NCBI GenBank assembly: GCA_964498065.1
Contig: CAZCFZ010000038.1
Location: forward strand, 1 to 36,143
Length of the DNA stretch: 36,143 nucleotides
Direction: 5' to 3'
Source of the DNA: FEN-1297 sp964498065
GTDB lineage: Bacteria > Bacteroidota > Ignavibacteria > Ignavibacteriales > Ignavibacteriaceae
The translations under genes were made by a program, and so were the position numbers. Under the pieces are notes generated by a model that did not search any database, had not been told where the DNA came from, and worked only from the letters and a program-made list of their open reading frames with translations. Shown here piece by piece: positions 10,118-19,317 of the stretch. Within the stretch, counting starts at the first letter, position 1. The number at the start of each line of letters is the position of its first letter.

Positions 10118-12025
10118 TTAATGGAAATTAAATGTATTGTTGTTGTGAATTGGCTGTTTGTTTCGACAAAAGGTGGATTTTTTAGATATCAGTTCTACTA
10201 ACGGTTTGGATTCTGCCTCTATTTGCTTTTCAATTTCTTCAGTATATTTCTTCTCTAGTGCCGCCCTTTCCATTCTTAAATTATCTATATACTTATTCCG
10301 TTCCTCTATATTTTGTTTGAATTTTGTTTCACTTTCCTTTTCTTTTTGTTCCATGTCCTTTTTATAATATTCTATTTGATAATCTTTATCATCTTTTATC
10401 CTGTTTATTGCCTGCAGCAGCTTTTGCTTCTGGCTGGATCCTTCTAAGATCGATAGACCTGCTGTAATTATAGAAATTACCAGGCCTATTATAAATGCAA
10501 CCATACCCCATTTAAATCCGGCTAGTATTACTGCGGGGAAAAATTGACTGTACTTTGTCGTTTCCGACATAAAAGTATTCGAATACTCAGCACATCCTCC
10601 CATTAAAAAAGTTGTGAAAGAAAGTATTAGATTATATGTCATAGCATTTTTAAAAGTAATTTTCGGATCATATCCCTGTTCGTTGTGAAGATTTTCAATC
10701 TTATTTTCATAGTAAGCAATATTTTCGGCAGCTCTATTATCAATTGTTTTTATAACACTGTTTAATTTTTCTTTTAAAAAGCTTTTTTTCTCTTCGTGAC
10801 CCTGATTTAGAAGCTGTAAATCCGTAATTCTATTTTGAAGTTCTTTATCATATATTAAAAGCTTTTTCTTTACGCCGTCGTAATATTTTTGCTTCAGTGC
10901 CGCAATAATATTTTCAATAATTTGTTTGAATTTATCAAAAAGCTTACATGAAATTCCTTTAAAGAATATATTTTCATCATTAAAATGACTTTGAAACAAT
11001 TTTTCCAAAAAGGAAACACTGACTACGGCTTCATCATTTAAATATTCTCTAAAGTTTAAATTTTTAAAATTATAAAGATTAGCCTTAAGTTTAGCAATAT
11101 CGTACTCATCTGAATTTTTTATTCCCGATAAAAAGTCGAAAATGTCGGCATAAGACTGGGAAAATTCAGGATAATAGAATATATTATTAATAATTGCATT
11201 CTTAATAAAATAATTCATCATAGAAAGATCATTTTTATCAATGGCATACTCGATCCTAGAAATATCATATGAAAAGAAATTATTTAGCATATCAATATCG
11301 AGAGGGATGTCATGTGCAATTAAAGAACTTAGCGTCAGGTAAAATTTTGCTGTAATTCCATTAGGTTTTACAGATAGCGCTTGTGAAAAATAATTTAATG
11401 CCTCTTCGATCCGGTTTTGATGAAATTCTATAAATCCCTGATAAAGATTTATTAGATAATTAAGCTCATCTTTTATATTATCATGAAAATCCTGGCTGTT
11501 AACCAATTCTTTTGAGTCTTCAAGCAGTTCAATACTCTTTAACGGATCCATTACCTGTTTTTCATAGCCCAAAATTACAGCGTGAAAAATTTCATTTAAT
11601 AAGTTGCGTGAATTTGATTTCCTTCCTAAAAAATTTAAAGCTGAAACGGCAAAATATTTTTTTTCATCTTCATTTTTATTAGTAAGCCACTTTGTATAGA
11701 AATCTCTTACAGCCTTATATTTATTTTGATCATTTGTATGCGATAGTGTCGATTTGTAATATTTTTCCAAATATAAAATAATTGGCGATCTGTAGGTCCA
11801 AAAAAACGGCGCTTCGTCACATTTAATAAACATTTCACTTATTTCTTCAGGAAGAGAATAACCGTAAAAACGTAACTTTTCATTCATAAATTGTGAATAA
11901 TCTATTTCATTCAGCACGTCAAACTGGAAATATTTTTTTGCGAGACCTCTGAATTGAGTAATTATTACATCTTCAAATTCTCTTCTATCCTTTTCTTTTT
12001 CTGCAATTATATTACCGTTAATCAT
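10118..12025 (-). CDS. membrane-anchored coiled-coil protein with TPR-like region, unknown function
   Basis: This 635-aa protein is not recognised as a named family. Residues 1-350 are helical and include one clear TPR-like unit (YQGFIEFHQNRIEEALNYFS followed by LSVKPNGITAKFYL). Residues about 370-450 are charged and coiled-coil-like. Two hydrophobic segments follow, about 457-478 and 493-525 (VILAGFKWGMVAFIIGLVIS). Residues about 530-610 are again highly charged coiled coil (Glu/Lys/Gln-rich). The layout suggests an inner-membrane hairpin with both long arms in the cytoplasm. It is the first gene of the minus-strand glycosyltransferase run, so it could anchor or organise the soluble GT/TPR proteins at the membrane; that is inference from order only. 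Confidence 0.7.
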   Translation of the reverse strand: MINGNIIAEKEKDRREFEDVIITQFRGLAKKYFQFDVLNEIDYSQFMNEKLRFYGYSLPEEISEMFIKCDEAPFFWTYRSPIILYLEKYYKSTLSHTNDQNKYKAVRDFYTKWLTNKNEDEKKYFAVSALNFLGRKSNSRNLLNEIFHAVILGYEKQVMDPLKSIELLEDSKELVNSQDFHDNIKDELNYLINLYQGFIEFHQNRIEEALNYFSQALSVKPNGITAKFYLTLSSLIAHDIPLDIDMLNNFFSYDISRIEYAIDKNDLSMMNYFIKNAIINNIFYYPEFSQSYADIFDFLSGIKNSDEYDIAKLKANLYNFKNLNFREYLNDEAVVSVSFLEKLFQSHFNDENIFFKGISCKLFDKFKQIIENIIAALKQKYYDGVKKKLLIYDKELQNRITDLQLLNQGHEEKKSFLKEKLNSVIKTIDNRAAENIAYYENKIENLHNEQGYDPKITFKNAMTYNLILSFTTFLMGGCAEYSNTFMSETTKYSQFFPAVILAGFKWGMVAFIIGLVISIITAGLSILEGSSQKQKLLQAINRIKDDKDYQIEYYKKDMEQKEKESETKFKQNIEERNKYIDNLRMERAALEKKYTEEIEKQIEAESKPLVELISKKSTFCRNKQPIHNNNTFNFH

Positions 12026-12561
12026 TCTGAATATCCCTATCCTTGAAAATTGTATTCAAAATTTACCCCCCGGGTAAATAACACTATTCTTTTATAATAA
12101 AATCTCATTGTTCAATAAAGTTATCTTTTACAGGATATCGGCCCCTTCTATAAATGCGGCCAAAATCATTAAGAAGAGAGCCATATTCTTTTGTTTTAGC
12201 AGATAATTGTAAATCTTAAAATAAATTATGCTTAGGCTTATCAAATTGCACTTTTAACAAAAATAATTTGCACAATTATCCTAAATCTATAATCGGAAAA
12301 AAGTTATAAAATTTTAACTTATTCATTATAAATAATTAAAAAGATTGTGTTTTTATAAAGACTTTTATAGGTTGACAAACAATTAATATTTGTAGAAACA
12401 ACTTTTCAACAGTCGATGGAGAATTATTAGGAATGTTTATTCGCCATATTTTCAAAATAATTATTAGTAAATTTAAATATTCACTTTCAAATCTTTGTAC
12501 TTTTACAATCGTAAACTTAGTTAAATAAACCATTTAAAGATAAATATAGCTGGAAGTTTAA
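12026..12561. other. 536-bp divergent intergenic region
   Basis: This very AT-rich region separates the minus-strand GT/TPR operon from the plus-strand peptidase operon, so it should hold both promoters. A 19-nt palindrome (ATTTACCC-CCC-GGGTAAAT, 12061-12079) lies 36 bp upstream of the 635-aa gene. A minus-strand TATAAA (about 12091-12096) lies just beyond it. On the plus strand a TTGACA at 12373-12378 has no good -10 at normal spacing, and a TATAAT at 12288-12293 has no good -35, so no promoter is assigned with confidence. A 65-codon frame inside (12336-12533, minus) has no ribosome site or recognisable content and is not called. Confidence 0.5.
12061..12079. promoter_or_regulatory. palindrome ATTTACCC-N3-GGGTAAAT upstream of the 635-aa gene
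   Basis: Perfect 8-bp inverted halves with a 3-nt centre are placed between a possible minus-strand TATAAA and the start codon of the first gene of the GT/TPR operon. This is the position of a repressor operator or a 5'-UTR hairpin. No known regulator is recognised from the half-site. Confidence 0.35.
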
Positions 12562-14241
12562 ATGAAAATAAATTTACTATTCTTCTTATTCATACCCGGG
12601 ATACTTCTTGCACAAAACAATACTTCATTAAATCAACTGGCAAAAGCATTTTTCGCCTTCAGAACTATTGAGCAGCCGATAACATCCGACGATGTTCCAA
12701 GAGTTGAAAGGCCGGACGGCTGGGTACCGGATTTTTCTAAAAAAGCAATAAATAATTACAATCAAAAATATAAAGAGTTTACAAAGAGGTTGAATGTTCT
12801 TGATAAACACAACTTTTCAAGGCACGACAGCGTTGATTTTCTTCTTCTTCACTCCGCAATAGAAAGAATAAACTGGGAACTAAACGTACTTAAGCTGCCG
12901 GAAAAGGATCCCGATTTTTATGTTCAGCAGACCCTCGGTGCTGTCTTCGATCTTTTAGTCATAAACTCCCCTATGAATGAAAAAAGGGCAAAGAATATTA
13001 TAATAAGATTAAATTCCATTCCACGTACAGTGAAAAATGCAAAAGAGAATTTAACCGAACCTGTTGCTGCATTTGCCGAAATAGCTTTAGAAGAAATGGG
13101 CAGAGTTAAAAAGAATCTTGAAGATACAGAGACAGCACTGGGTAAAATTTTTCCCGATTCTTTAAAAAAACCGTTCAAAGAAGCTACTAAAAACGCTGTA
13201 TCTGCACTTTTGGATTTTAAAAGCTGGATACAAAAAAAGCTGCCGAGTATGTCTAATGATTACAGCGTTGGAAGAAAAGGCTATGAATATTTTTTAAAGA
13301 ATGTTGCATTAATTCCCTATTCACCCGAACAAATTCTTTCCATGGGTCACCTGGAATTTAACCGGGCTGTTGCTTTCGATATTGATGAAACTCTTAGGGA
13401 TAAAAGCATCCCGAGACCGAAAATATTTTCAAATATTGTAGAACAAATATCCGCAGAGAAGAAAGATGAAGAAGCAATAAGGAAATTCCTCGTCGAGAAA
13501 AATATTCTGTCGGTCCCTCAATGGATCAAGCATTACCTGAATAAAAAGATGCCTGATTATGTCGCACCGCTTTCAGATGTCGGAGAGACTGATGATTTTA
13601 CTTCACCGACGCGGCTGAATGAAAACGCCGTCCGTTACATACCAGCACCTTCTCCCGAATTACCGTTTTTCTTGCGTGCCTCTGCCGAAGATCCCAGACC
13701 GATAATTGTACATGAGGGTGTACCGGGACATTATTTTCAGCTCGTTCGCTCGTGGGCGAATATTGATCCGATAAGAAGGCATTATTTTGATTCCGGTGCA
13801 AATGAAGGGATTGCTTTTTATCTTGAAGAGCTCATGCAGCAATTCGGATTATTCGACAATACGCCCCACACTAGAGAAATCATATACCGCTTCATGCGTT
13901 TAAGAGCCCTTCGTGTAGATGTTGATGTTAATCTGGCGCTTGGTAATTATAAAATAATAGATGCCGCGAAATATTTAGAGATAACTGTACCTATGGATTC
14001 GGCATCAGCGGTTCACGAAGCCGGATTTTTTGCACTTACACCGGGACAAGGAATTTCATATCAGATCGGAAAGCTTCAAATTTTAAAATTGATTTCCGAT
14101 GCAAAAATATTACTGGGTAATAAGTTCAATTTGAAAAAATATCATGATTATATGCTTGACAACGGAAATGTTCCAATAGCGCTTCAGCGCTGGGAATATC
14201 TTGGATTAAGTGATCAAATAAAAAAATTATGGCCTAACTAA
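12562..14241 (+). CDS. secreted DUF885 family protein (putative zinc metallopeptidase)
   Basis: This 559-aa protein begins with a short signal peptide (MKINLLFFLFIPGILLAQ, likely cut near residue 18), so it is exported. The body matches the DUF885 family, which belongs to the gluzincin (peptidase MA) fold group. The hallmark HEGVPGH lies at 384-390, and the downstream helix with NEGIAFYLEEL (E415) supplies the probable third metal ligand and completes the site. Length is typical for the family. GGAAG lies about 10 nt upstream of the ATG. It is followed after 44 bp by an S9 peptidase gene on the same strand, so the pair is probably a two-gene operon for breakdown of external peptides. Substrate is unknown; the peptidase activity is a family-level inference. 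Confidence 0.85.
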   Translation: MKINLLFFLFIPGILLAQNNTSLNQLAKAFFAFRTIEQPITSDDVPRVERPDGWVPDFSKKAINNYNQKYKEFTKRLNVLDKHNFSRHDSVDFLLLHSAIERINWELNVLKLPEKDPDFYVQQTLGAVFDLLVINSPMNEKRAKNIIIRLNSIPRTVKNAKENLTEPVAAFAEIALEEMGRVKKNLEDTETALGKIFPDSLKKPFKEATKNAVSALLDFKSWIQKKLPSMSNDYSVGRKGYEYFLKNVALIPYSPEQILSMGHLEFNRAVAFDIDETLRDKSIPRPKIFSNIVEQISAEKKDEEAIRKFLVEKNILSVPQWIKHYLNKKMPDYVAPLSDVGETDDFTSPTRLNENAVRYIPAPSPELPFFLRASAEDPRPIIVHEGVPGHYFQLVRSWANIDPIRRHYFDSGANEGIAFYLEELMQQFGLFDNTPHTREIIYRFMRLRALRVDVDVNLALGNYKIIDAAKYLEITVPMDSASAVHEAGFFALTPGQGISYQIGKLQILKLISDAKILLGNKFNLKKYHDYMLDNGNVPIALQRWEYLGLSDQIKKLWPN

Positions 14242-14285
14242 TATTATTACTTACAATATTCTAACTTCTCGAAAGGATTTTTAAT

Positions 14286-16475
14286 ATGTTAAAACTCCGT
14301 TCACTTTTCATTTATTTTATTCTTTTTTTCAGTATTACAGCTGTTCAGGCGCAGCAAAAAAAACTTCTGAATTTAAAAGATATTTTCAGCTCCGATAAAC
14401 TGAAGACAAAAGTTGTAGAGAATATTCAATGGCAGCCGGGCGGAACTGCTTTCACTTACACGAAAAAGGATTCAAAAACGGGATTCGATGATATTTATAA
14501 AATGGAAGTGAAATCAGGCAAAGTTAATCTTCTATTAGAAGGTTCTTCCTTAATATATAAAGGTGAACCGATCCATATGAGTCATTATAAATGGACAGAG
14601 AACGGTAAGTATCTTTTGATTGAAGGGCCTGAAAAGACAATCTGGCGGCATTCCCGGCAAGCTCCTTTCTATCTTTACGATGTTGCAACAAAAAAAGTAA
14701 TCGCACTTGCCCATCATGATATCCATTTGCGAAATGTAAAACTTTCACCTGACGGGAAATGGGTAGGTTTTGTACGCGATCATAATATTTTTGTTGTTAA
14801 TCTTTCAACCGATAAAGAGATTCAAATAACACATGACGGAACGGATAATATTTTAAACGGAGAATTCGATTGGGTTTATGAAGAAGAATTCGGCCTTGCG
14901 GATGCCTGGCGCTGGTCGCCGGATAGTAAGAAAATTGCTTTCTGGCGGCTTGATCAGACAAGAGTCGGCGTTTATCATCTTGTCGATGATCTTGCAGGGC
15001 AATATAATACTGTGTTCAATTTAAAATATCCTAAAGTCGGAACAAAAAATTCAATCGTTAAAATAGGAGTTACGGATATAATCAACGGTAAAACTACCTG
15101 GATGGACATTGGAAAGAATGTTGATATTTATATTCCCAGAATCTACTGGACAAATTCTTCGAACGAACTTGCAATGCTTCGGCTGAACCGTCCTCAGAAT
15201 CGTCTTGAAATACTTTTAGCAAATACTTCAACAGGAAAATCAAAAACTATTATCACAGATTCGGACCAGGATTGGGTCGATATTCAGGATGATATTCAGT
15301 TTCTAAAATATAAAGATGAAATTATTTGGACATCCGAAAAAAGCGGGTACAGGCATATTTATTTGTACAATTATAATGGTAAACTTATTCATCAGCTGAC
15401 AAGCGGAAATTGGGAAGTAAGCGCCGTTGCCGGAGTTTCCGAGGAAAGCAATTACATTTATTTTTACGGGAAAAAAGAATCGCCGCTTCAGCAGAATATT
15501 TACCGCGTAAAATTAGACGGGACAGGATTTGAAAAAATTTCATCTCAGCCCGGGTGGCATGATGCAGACTTCTCGCCAAATTGTAAATATTATATTGATT
15601 TCTTTTCTGATGTTAAAACTCCGACACAAACTATTTTAAGGAACGCCGACGGTTCTCTAATTCGGGTTCTGGAAAAAGATAATATAAAAGCGCTGAAAGA
15701 TTATCATATGGTTTACCCGGAATTCCTCACCGTTTCAACAAGCGATGGTGTGGAGCTGAACGCCTACATGATTAAACCTTACAACTTCGATCCTCACAAA
15801 AAATATCCTGTGCTGGTTTATGGTTACGGCGGACCAGGATCTCAAATGGTTGTGGACCGCTGGGGCGGAAGCAGAACTTTGTTTCATCAGTACATGACAG
15901 AAAAAGGCTATATAGTTTTTTGTCTTGATAACCGCGGAACAGGCGGAAGAGGAAAAGCATTTAAGAATGTAGCATTCCATGATCTCGGGAAATGGTCAGT
16001 ACACGATCAGATTGAAGGCGCAAAATATCTTGCTTCTCTTCCGTATGTTGATGCAAAGAGGTTAGGCTTTTGGGGATGGAGCGGCGGCGGTTATTTAACT
16101 CTCATGATGATGACGAAAGGAGCGGGATATTTTAGAGCGGGAGTTGCAGTTGCACCTGTCAGCGATTTTAAATTCTACGATACTATATGGACGGAAAGAT
16201 ACATGGGAACTCCTGCGGATAATGCAAAAGGCTTCAAGTCCGCAAGTGTACTTACTTACGCTGATAGACTTAAAGGAAAGCTGCTAATCATTCACGGCTC
16301 AACAGATGATAACGTACATTTTCAAAATACACTTGCCATAGCAGATAAATTCCAGGAAGATTTGAAGCAGTTTGATTTAATGGTTTATCCGAACAAGAAC
16401 CACCGAATTTCCGGCGGCAATACACAGCTTCATCTTTTTACTAAAATTTCGGATTACTTCGAAACTAATTTATAA
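14286..16475 (+). CDS. S9 family prolyl peptidase, dipeptidyl peptidase IV-like
   Basis: This 729-aa exported protein has a signal peptide at 1-22 ending VQAQ. Residues about 40-480 form the DPP-IV-type beta-propeller, with the Glu motif DWVYEEEFG (E199-E201) that in DPP IV enzymes binds the substrate N-terminus. Residues about 490-729 are the alpha/beta hydrolase domain: GWSGGG with nucleophile S599, the HGSTDDNVHF motif with the acid at D674/D675, and H706 in KNHRI. All three catalytic positions are intact. It is expected to release X-Pro or X-Ala dipeptides from peptide N-termini in the periplasm. GAAAGGA lies about 7 nt before the ATG. It sits 44 bp after the DUF885 gene, supporting a shared peptide-scavenging role. 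Confidence 0.92.
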   Translation: MLKLRSLFIYFILFFSITAVQAQQKKLLNLKDIFSSDKLKTKVVENIQWQPGGTAFTYTKKDSKTGFDDIYKMEVKSGKVNLLLEGSSLIYKGEPIHMSHYKWTENGKYLLIEGPEKTIWRHSRQAPFYLYDVATKKVIALAHHDIHLRNVKLSPDGKWVGFVRDHNIFVVNLSTDKEIQITHDGTDNILNGEFDWVYEEEFGLADAWRWSPDSKKIAFWRLDQTRVGVYHLVDDLAGQYNTVFNLKYPKVGTKNSIVKIGVTDIINGKTTWMDIGKNVDIYIPRIYWTNSSNELAMLRLNRPQNRLEILLANTSTGKSKTIITDSDQDWVDIQDDIQFLKYKDEIIWTSEKSGYRHIYLYNYNGKLIHQLTSGNWEVSAVAGVSEESNYIYFYGKKESPLQQNIYRVKLDGTGFEKISSQPGWHDADFSPNCKYYIDFFSDVKTPTQTILRNADGSLIRVLEKDNIKALKDYHMVYPEFLTVSTSDGVELNAYMIKPYNFDPHKKYPVLVYGYGGPGSQMVVDRWGGSRTLFHQYMTEKGYIVFCLDNRGTGGRGKAFKNVAFHDLGKWSVHDQIEGAKYLASLPYVDAKRLGFWGWSGGGYLTLMMMTKGAGYFRAGVAVAPVSDFKFYDTIWTERYMGTPADNAKGFKSASVLTYADRLKGKLLIIHGSTDDNVHFQNTLAIADKFQEDLKQFDLMVYPNKNHRISGGNTQLHLFTKISDYFETNL

Positions 16476-16807
16476 GTATAATAGAAGGAATCTTTAACCA
16501 TATAATATATATTTAATTGAAACGGCTCCTTTAATAATAATCTGTTTGTCCGTTAAGATAAATAACTGAAGTTACGCAAAACAAGAAAAAATCAGCCATT
16601 GTCATTCCGAACTTGATTCGGAATCTGCATAATTAAGCTATTTTCAGATGCTGAATCAAGTTCAGCATGACAGTTGAGTAACTTCAGTAAATTATTATGA
16701 TTACGACCCTTTAGTAAGTATTTTAGATTCTGAATGGACTAAGATAGATTTGTTATTATCATGAGTCTTGAAACAATGAAAATAATAAAATATTATTTTA
16801 TATATAA
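16476..16807. other. 332-bp convergent intergenic region
   Basis: The region lies between the 3' ends of the S9 peptidase gene and the DUF5916-type gene. It contains the nested inverted-repeat element at 16565-16688 and an all-AT hairpin (ATAAAAT-ATT-ATTTTAT, 16785-16801) that could act weakly as a terminator for the minus-strand gene. No open reading frame is supportable. Confidence 0.5.
16565..16688. repeat. nested inverted repeat / MITE-like element with TCATTCCGAAC core
   Basis: The outer ends are an 11-bp perfect inverted repeat (ACTGAAGTTAC ... GTAACTTCAGT). Inside are two hairpins: ATTCCGAA-CTTGA-TTCGGAAT near 16604-16624 and ATGCTGAA-TCAAG-TTCAGCAT near 16648-16668, preceded by GTC and followed by GAC, so the two form a longer GTCAT...ATGAC repeat. 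The core resembles a dispersed intergenic repeat known from Bacteroidetes/Chlorobi-group genomes. It has no coding capacity. The pattern is direct; calling it MITE-like is inference. Confidence 0.65.
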
Positions 16808-18985
16808 CTAAAAATAGTACAGATATTTTACTTTAAAAACACCTGCCCTGGCAGAGACATGCATTTTTTGAGGCAGCAAATTTCCATTTATATCATACCT
16901 ATCGCTTCTATTATCTACTTCATTATAGGCAAAATATATCCAGCTTTTCGGTAAAAAATTATATGAGAATAAAAAGCCTCCGATTATTTGCTCCAAATGC
17001 CGGGAAGACTTATCGTAAAGATTATCAACATATATTCTAAAATTTAAATTATTAACAGGAGTAATAGAAAAATAGGGCCGGGCATCATAAGTAATATCAA
17101 CTAAACCTCCGGAAGGATCCCACTCTGTCCACATGTTATACGAAGTTCCTAGAGTTAAAATATCCGCAGCATTCCAATCTACGTTTGCACCAAACCATGA
17201 ATAAGGAGCAACGAAATTCAAATTAAAATTATAAGTTTTGGAATAACCGCCCCAGAAATTTAAATCCCATTTGGGACTAGTATTAAACCAAAAGCTATAA
17301 TCAAATTCGTAAGAATCATATTTTATTCCCTGGTCTTTTGTCTTCCCTGCAAGCCAGGTAAGTTCATATCCCCAATTACTTCTGAAATTCATATTAAAAT
17401 CTAAAACGGCGGAACGATCTGTATATCCTTCAATATTTTTATAATTAGTATATACGCCTCCAAGTATGAGCATTCCGCTTATATATCCTTCGTTATAAAT
17501 CCAATTTGGTCCGGTAAGTGCAGTAACCTGCCACGTACCGATCCATGGCACATAACCGACCTGCTCCACATTAAAATTTTTCCCAATGTATCTATTCCTT
17601 GCAAGGACCCACCAATTTTTACCTGTAGAGACAAAACCTATTGATGAGGCATAATCACCGGAAGAATTTTTTATTGAACGTGCAAGTTGATATGATAATT
17701 GCCAACCCGAATTTCGGAAAGCTCCGTCTAAGTCCGCCACGCCGTAAGTTGAATCTTTAGTTTGTTTCATAACAAACAAAGTTCCTATAGACGAATTTTC
17801 ATCAAATTGTCTTTTAATCCTTGCTGAACCGAACACCGCCCGTTCTTCGGTTTTGCTAATTGCATCCTCCATATAATTTTTCTGACCGGTAAGTGCCAGG
17901 AAGCCGCCGTATTCCCATTCACCTATTCGTCCAAATGCTTTGGTTCCCAAAACCAACGGAACGTCGCTTCCATCCGGCAGTTTTTTTCCTATCCTTCTTG
18001 AGTAGAATAATTCAAGAGGGCTGTAAAAACCGGTATTATTTTCTTTTCCGGCCGCTGTAAAAACTTCGCTTCCTTCGGTAAAGAAAGGCCTTTTCTCATT
18101 AAAATAAGTTTCATACTGGGAGATATTAAAGGAATATGGATCAGCTTCAATTTGAGCAAAATCAGGATTTGCAGTTAATTGAAATTTTAACATCGGCGAC
18201 GGATTATACATTACATCAAGTCCGGCATTTGCTTCAATTTTATAAGTATTGTTTTCCTGGTAAGTAGCTTTTGTTAATCCGACAGGATAGATTTCTAAAT
18301 TAATTCCTTTATCGGAAGGATGAAAACCATCAAATTCCAGTTTGCCGAATTTTGAAATCCTTTGGCCTTCGTTCTTCTCGTATTTATTCCAGTATAAATC
18401 TTCATTTTTAGATGGTATCCATCTGTCAAAATCCAATCCCCATGAATTTAATTTTTCATTAAATTGAATTGATTTATAGGGTATTTTCATTTCGGCAACC
18501 CATCCCCAATTATAAATTTTTGTTTTGGCAAACCAAATACCATCCCAGTTATAATCTCTAAATCTTGCATCGTCGAGCAGCCTTGCATCCCCGCGAACAC
18601 CCGAAACACTTACTATAAATTTGTAGGCGGTTTTCTTATCATCAAACGTATCCAACATTAAGGAGACATATTCTCCCGTAGTATTATCTAATGTACCGGT
18701 ATAAGGCTGAATATCTTTTTTATCTTCATAGCATATGATAAGACAATATAAAGCATTATTTGTAGATAAAAGTTTTGCTACCGTCGGCCAGGTTGGCTTT
18801 TTACCGTAATAAGGATGGAGCTGGAAAAAATTTGTTGCGGAATCAGCAGTACTCCAGATAGGATCAATTACACCGTCAATTTTTATTTCGCTATTTACTT
18901 TTTTTAAGAAAAGTTTTTTACTTTTATTTTGTGCTGGACATAATATGTTTAGAACTAAAACAATAGTAAGGATAAATTTCATCAT
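16808..18985 (-). CDS. DUF5916 / CBM9-like outer-membrane-type protein
   Basis: This 725-aa protein has a signal peptide (MMKFILTIVLVLNILCPAQN). Residues about 25-210 match the carbohydrate-binding-module family 9-like domain: IDGVIDPIWSTADSATNFFQ, then FDDKKTAYKFIVSVSGVRGDA, then WGWVAEMKIPYKSIQF. From about 235 to the end it matches DUF5916, with the family signature NPDFAQIEADP...FNISQYETYFNEKRPFFTEG. The rest alternates aromatic and polar residues and ends in Phe (YLYYF), as outer-membrane beta-barrels do. Function is not established for the family; an outer-membrane channel or binding protein for polymers is plausible. It stands alone, convergent with the S9 peptidase. Confidence 0.85.
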   Translation of the reverse strand: MMKFILTIVLVLNILCPAQNKSKKLFLKKVNSEIKIDGVIDPIWSTADSATNFFQLHPYYGKKPTWPTVAKLLSTNNALYCLIICYEDKKDIQPYTGTLDNTTGEYVSLMLDTFDDKKTAYKFIVSVSGVRGDARLLDDARFRDYNWDGIWFAKTKIYNWGWVAEMKIPYKSIQFNEKLNSWGLDFDRWIPSKNEDLYWNKYEKNEGQRISKFGKLEFDGFHPSDKGINLEIYPVGLTKATYQENNTYKIEANAGLDVMYNPSPMLKFQLTANPDFAQIEADPYSFNISQYETYFNEKRPFFTEGSEVFTAAGKENNTGFYSPLELFYSRRIGKKLPDGSDVPLVLGTKAFGRIGEWEYGGFLALTGQKNYMEDAISKTEERAVFGSARIKRQFDENSSIGTLFVMKQTKDSTYGVADLDGAFRNSGWQLSYQLARSIKNSSGDYASSIGFVSTGKNWWVLARNRYIGKNFNVEQVGYVPWIGTWQVTALTGPNWIYNEGYISGMLILGGVYTNYKNIEGYTDRSAVLDFNMNFRSNWGYELTWLAGKTKDQGIKYDSYEFDYSFWFNTSPKWDLNFWGGYSKTYNFNLNFVAPYSWFGANVDWNAADILTLGTSYNMWTEWDPSGGLVDITYDARPYFSITPVNNLNFRIYVDNLYDKSSRHLEQIIGGFLFSYNFLPKSWIYFAYNEVDNRSDRYDINGNLLPQKMHVSARAGVFKVKYLYYF

Positions 18986-19317
18986 ATTTTTCCGATTTAT
19001 TTTTCAATATTTGCTTATGAATGAATTTTTAGCAACCGATAATAAATTTCAAACATCAAGAAAAGACTATAAGAAGATTGGTAAAAAATTTATTTTATTT
19101 AATCTCAATTTGATGAATGGGTAAATTGAAATTTCAAACGGCAAATTCTTTTGATAAATTAGACCGGAAAAAGTACTTTTCGATAGGGGATTTAAAGAAG
19201 AAATCCCGGATCTTTTTGAAAATAATCACATCTAATGTCTCAAAAAATATGTTTATTATTTAAAATAAATAGTTAAATAAATTTATACTTCACTATATAA
19301 TAAAGGAATTTTCATTA
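18986..19317. other. 332-bp divergent intergenic region
   Basis: This AT-rich region must contain the promoters of the DUF5916 gene (minus) and the thioredoxin-TPR gene (plus). A small hairpin GGGATTT-N7-AAATCCC lies at 19187-19207. A TATAAT at 19296-19301 is only 16 bp from the thioredoxin ATG and overlaps the space needed for its ribosome site, so it is unlikely to be the -10. No promoter is assigned and no ORF is supportable. Confidence 0.4.

Noticed and set aside
12336..12533. 65-codon minus-strand ORF upstream of the 635-aa gene
   Set aside because: No ribosome site, AT-driven composition and no recognisable content; it lies in the region expected to hold two promoters.
19296..19301. 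TATAAT as the -10 of the thioredoxin-TPR gene
   Set aside because: Only 16 bp before the ATG, so the start point would fall inside or beyond the ribosome site; no -35 at proper spacing.
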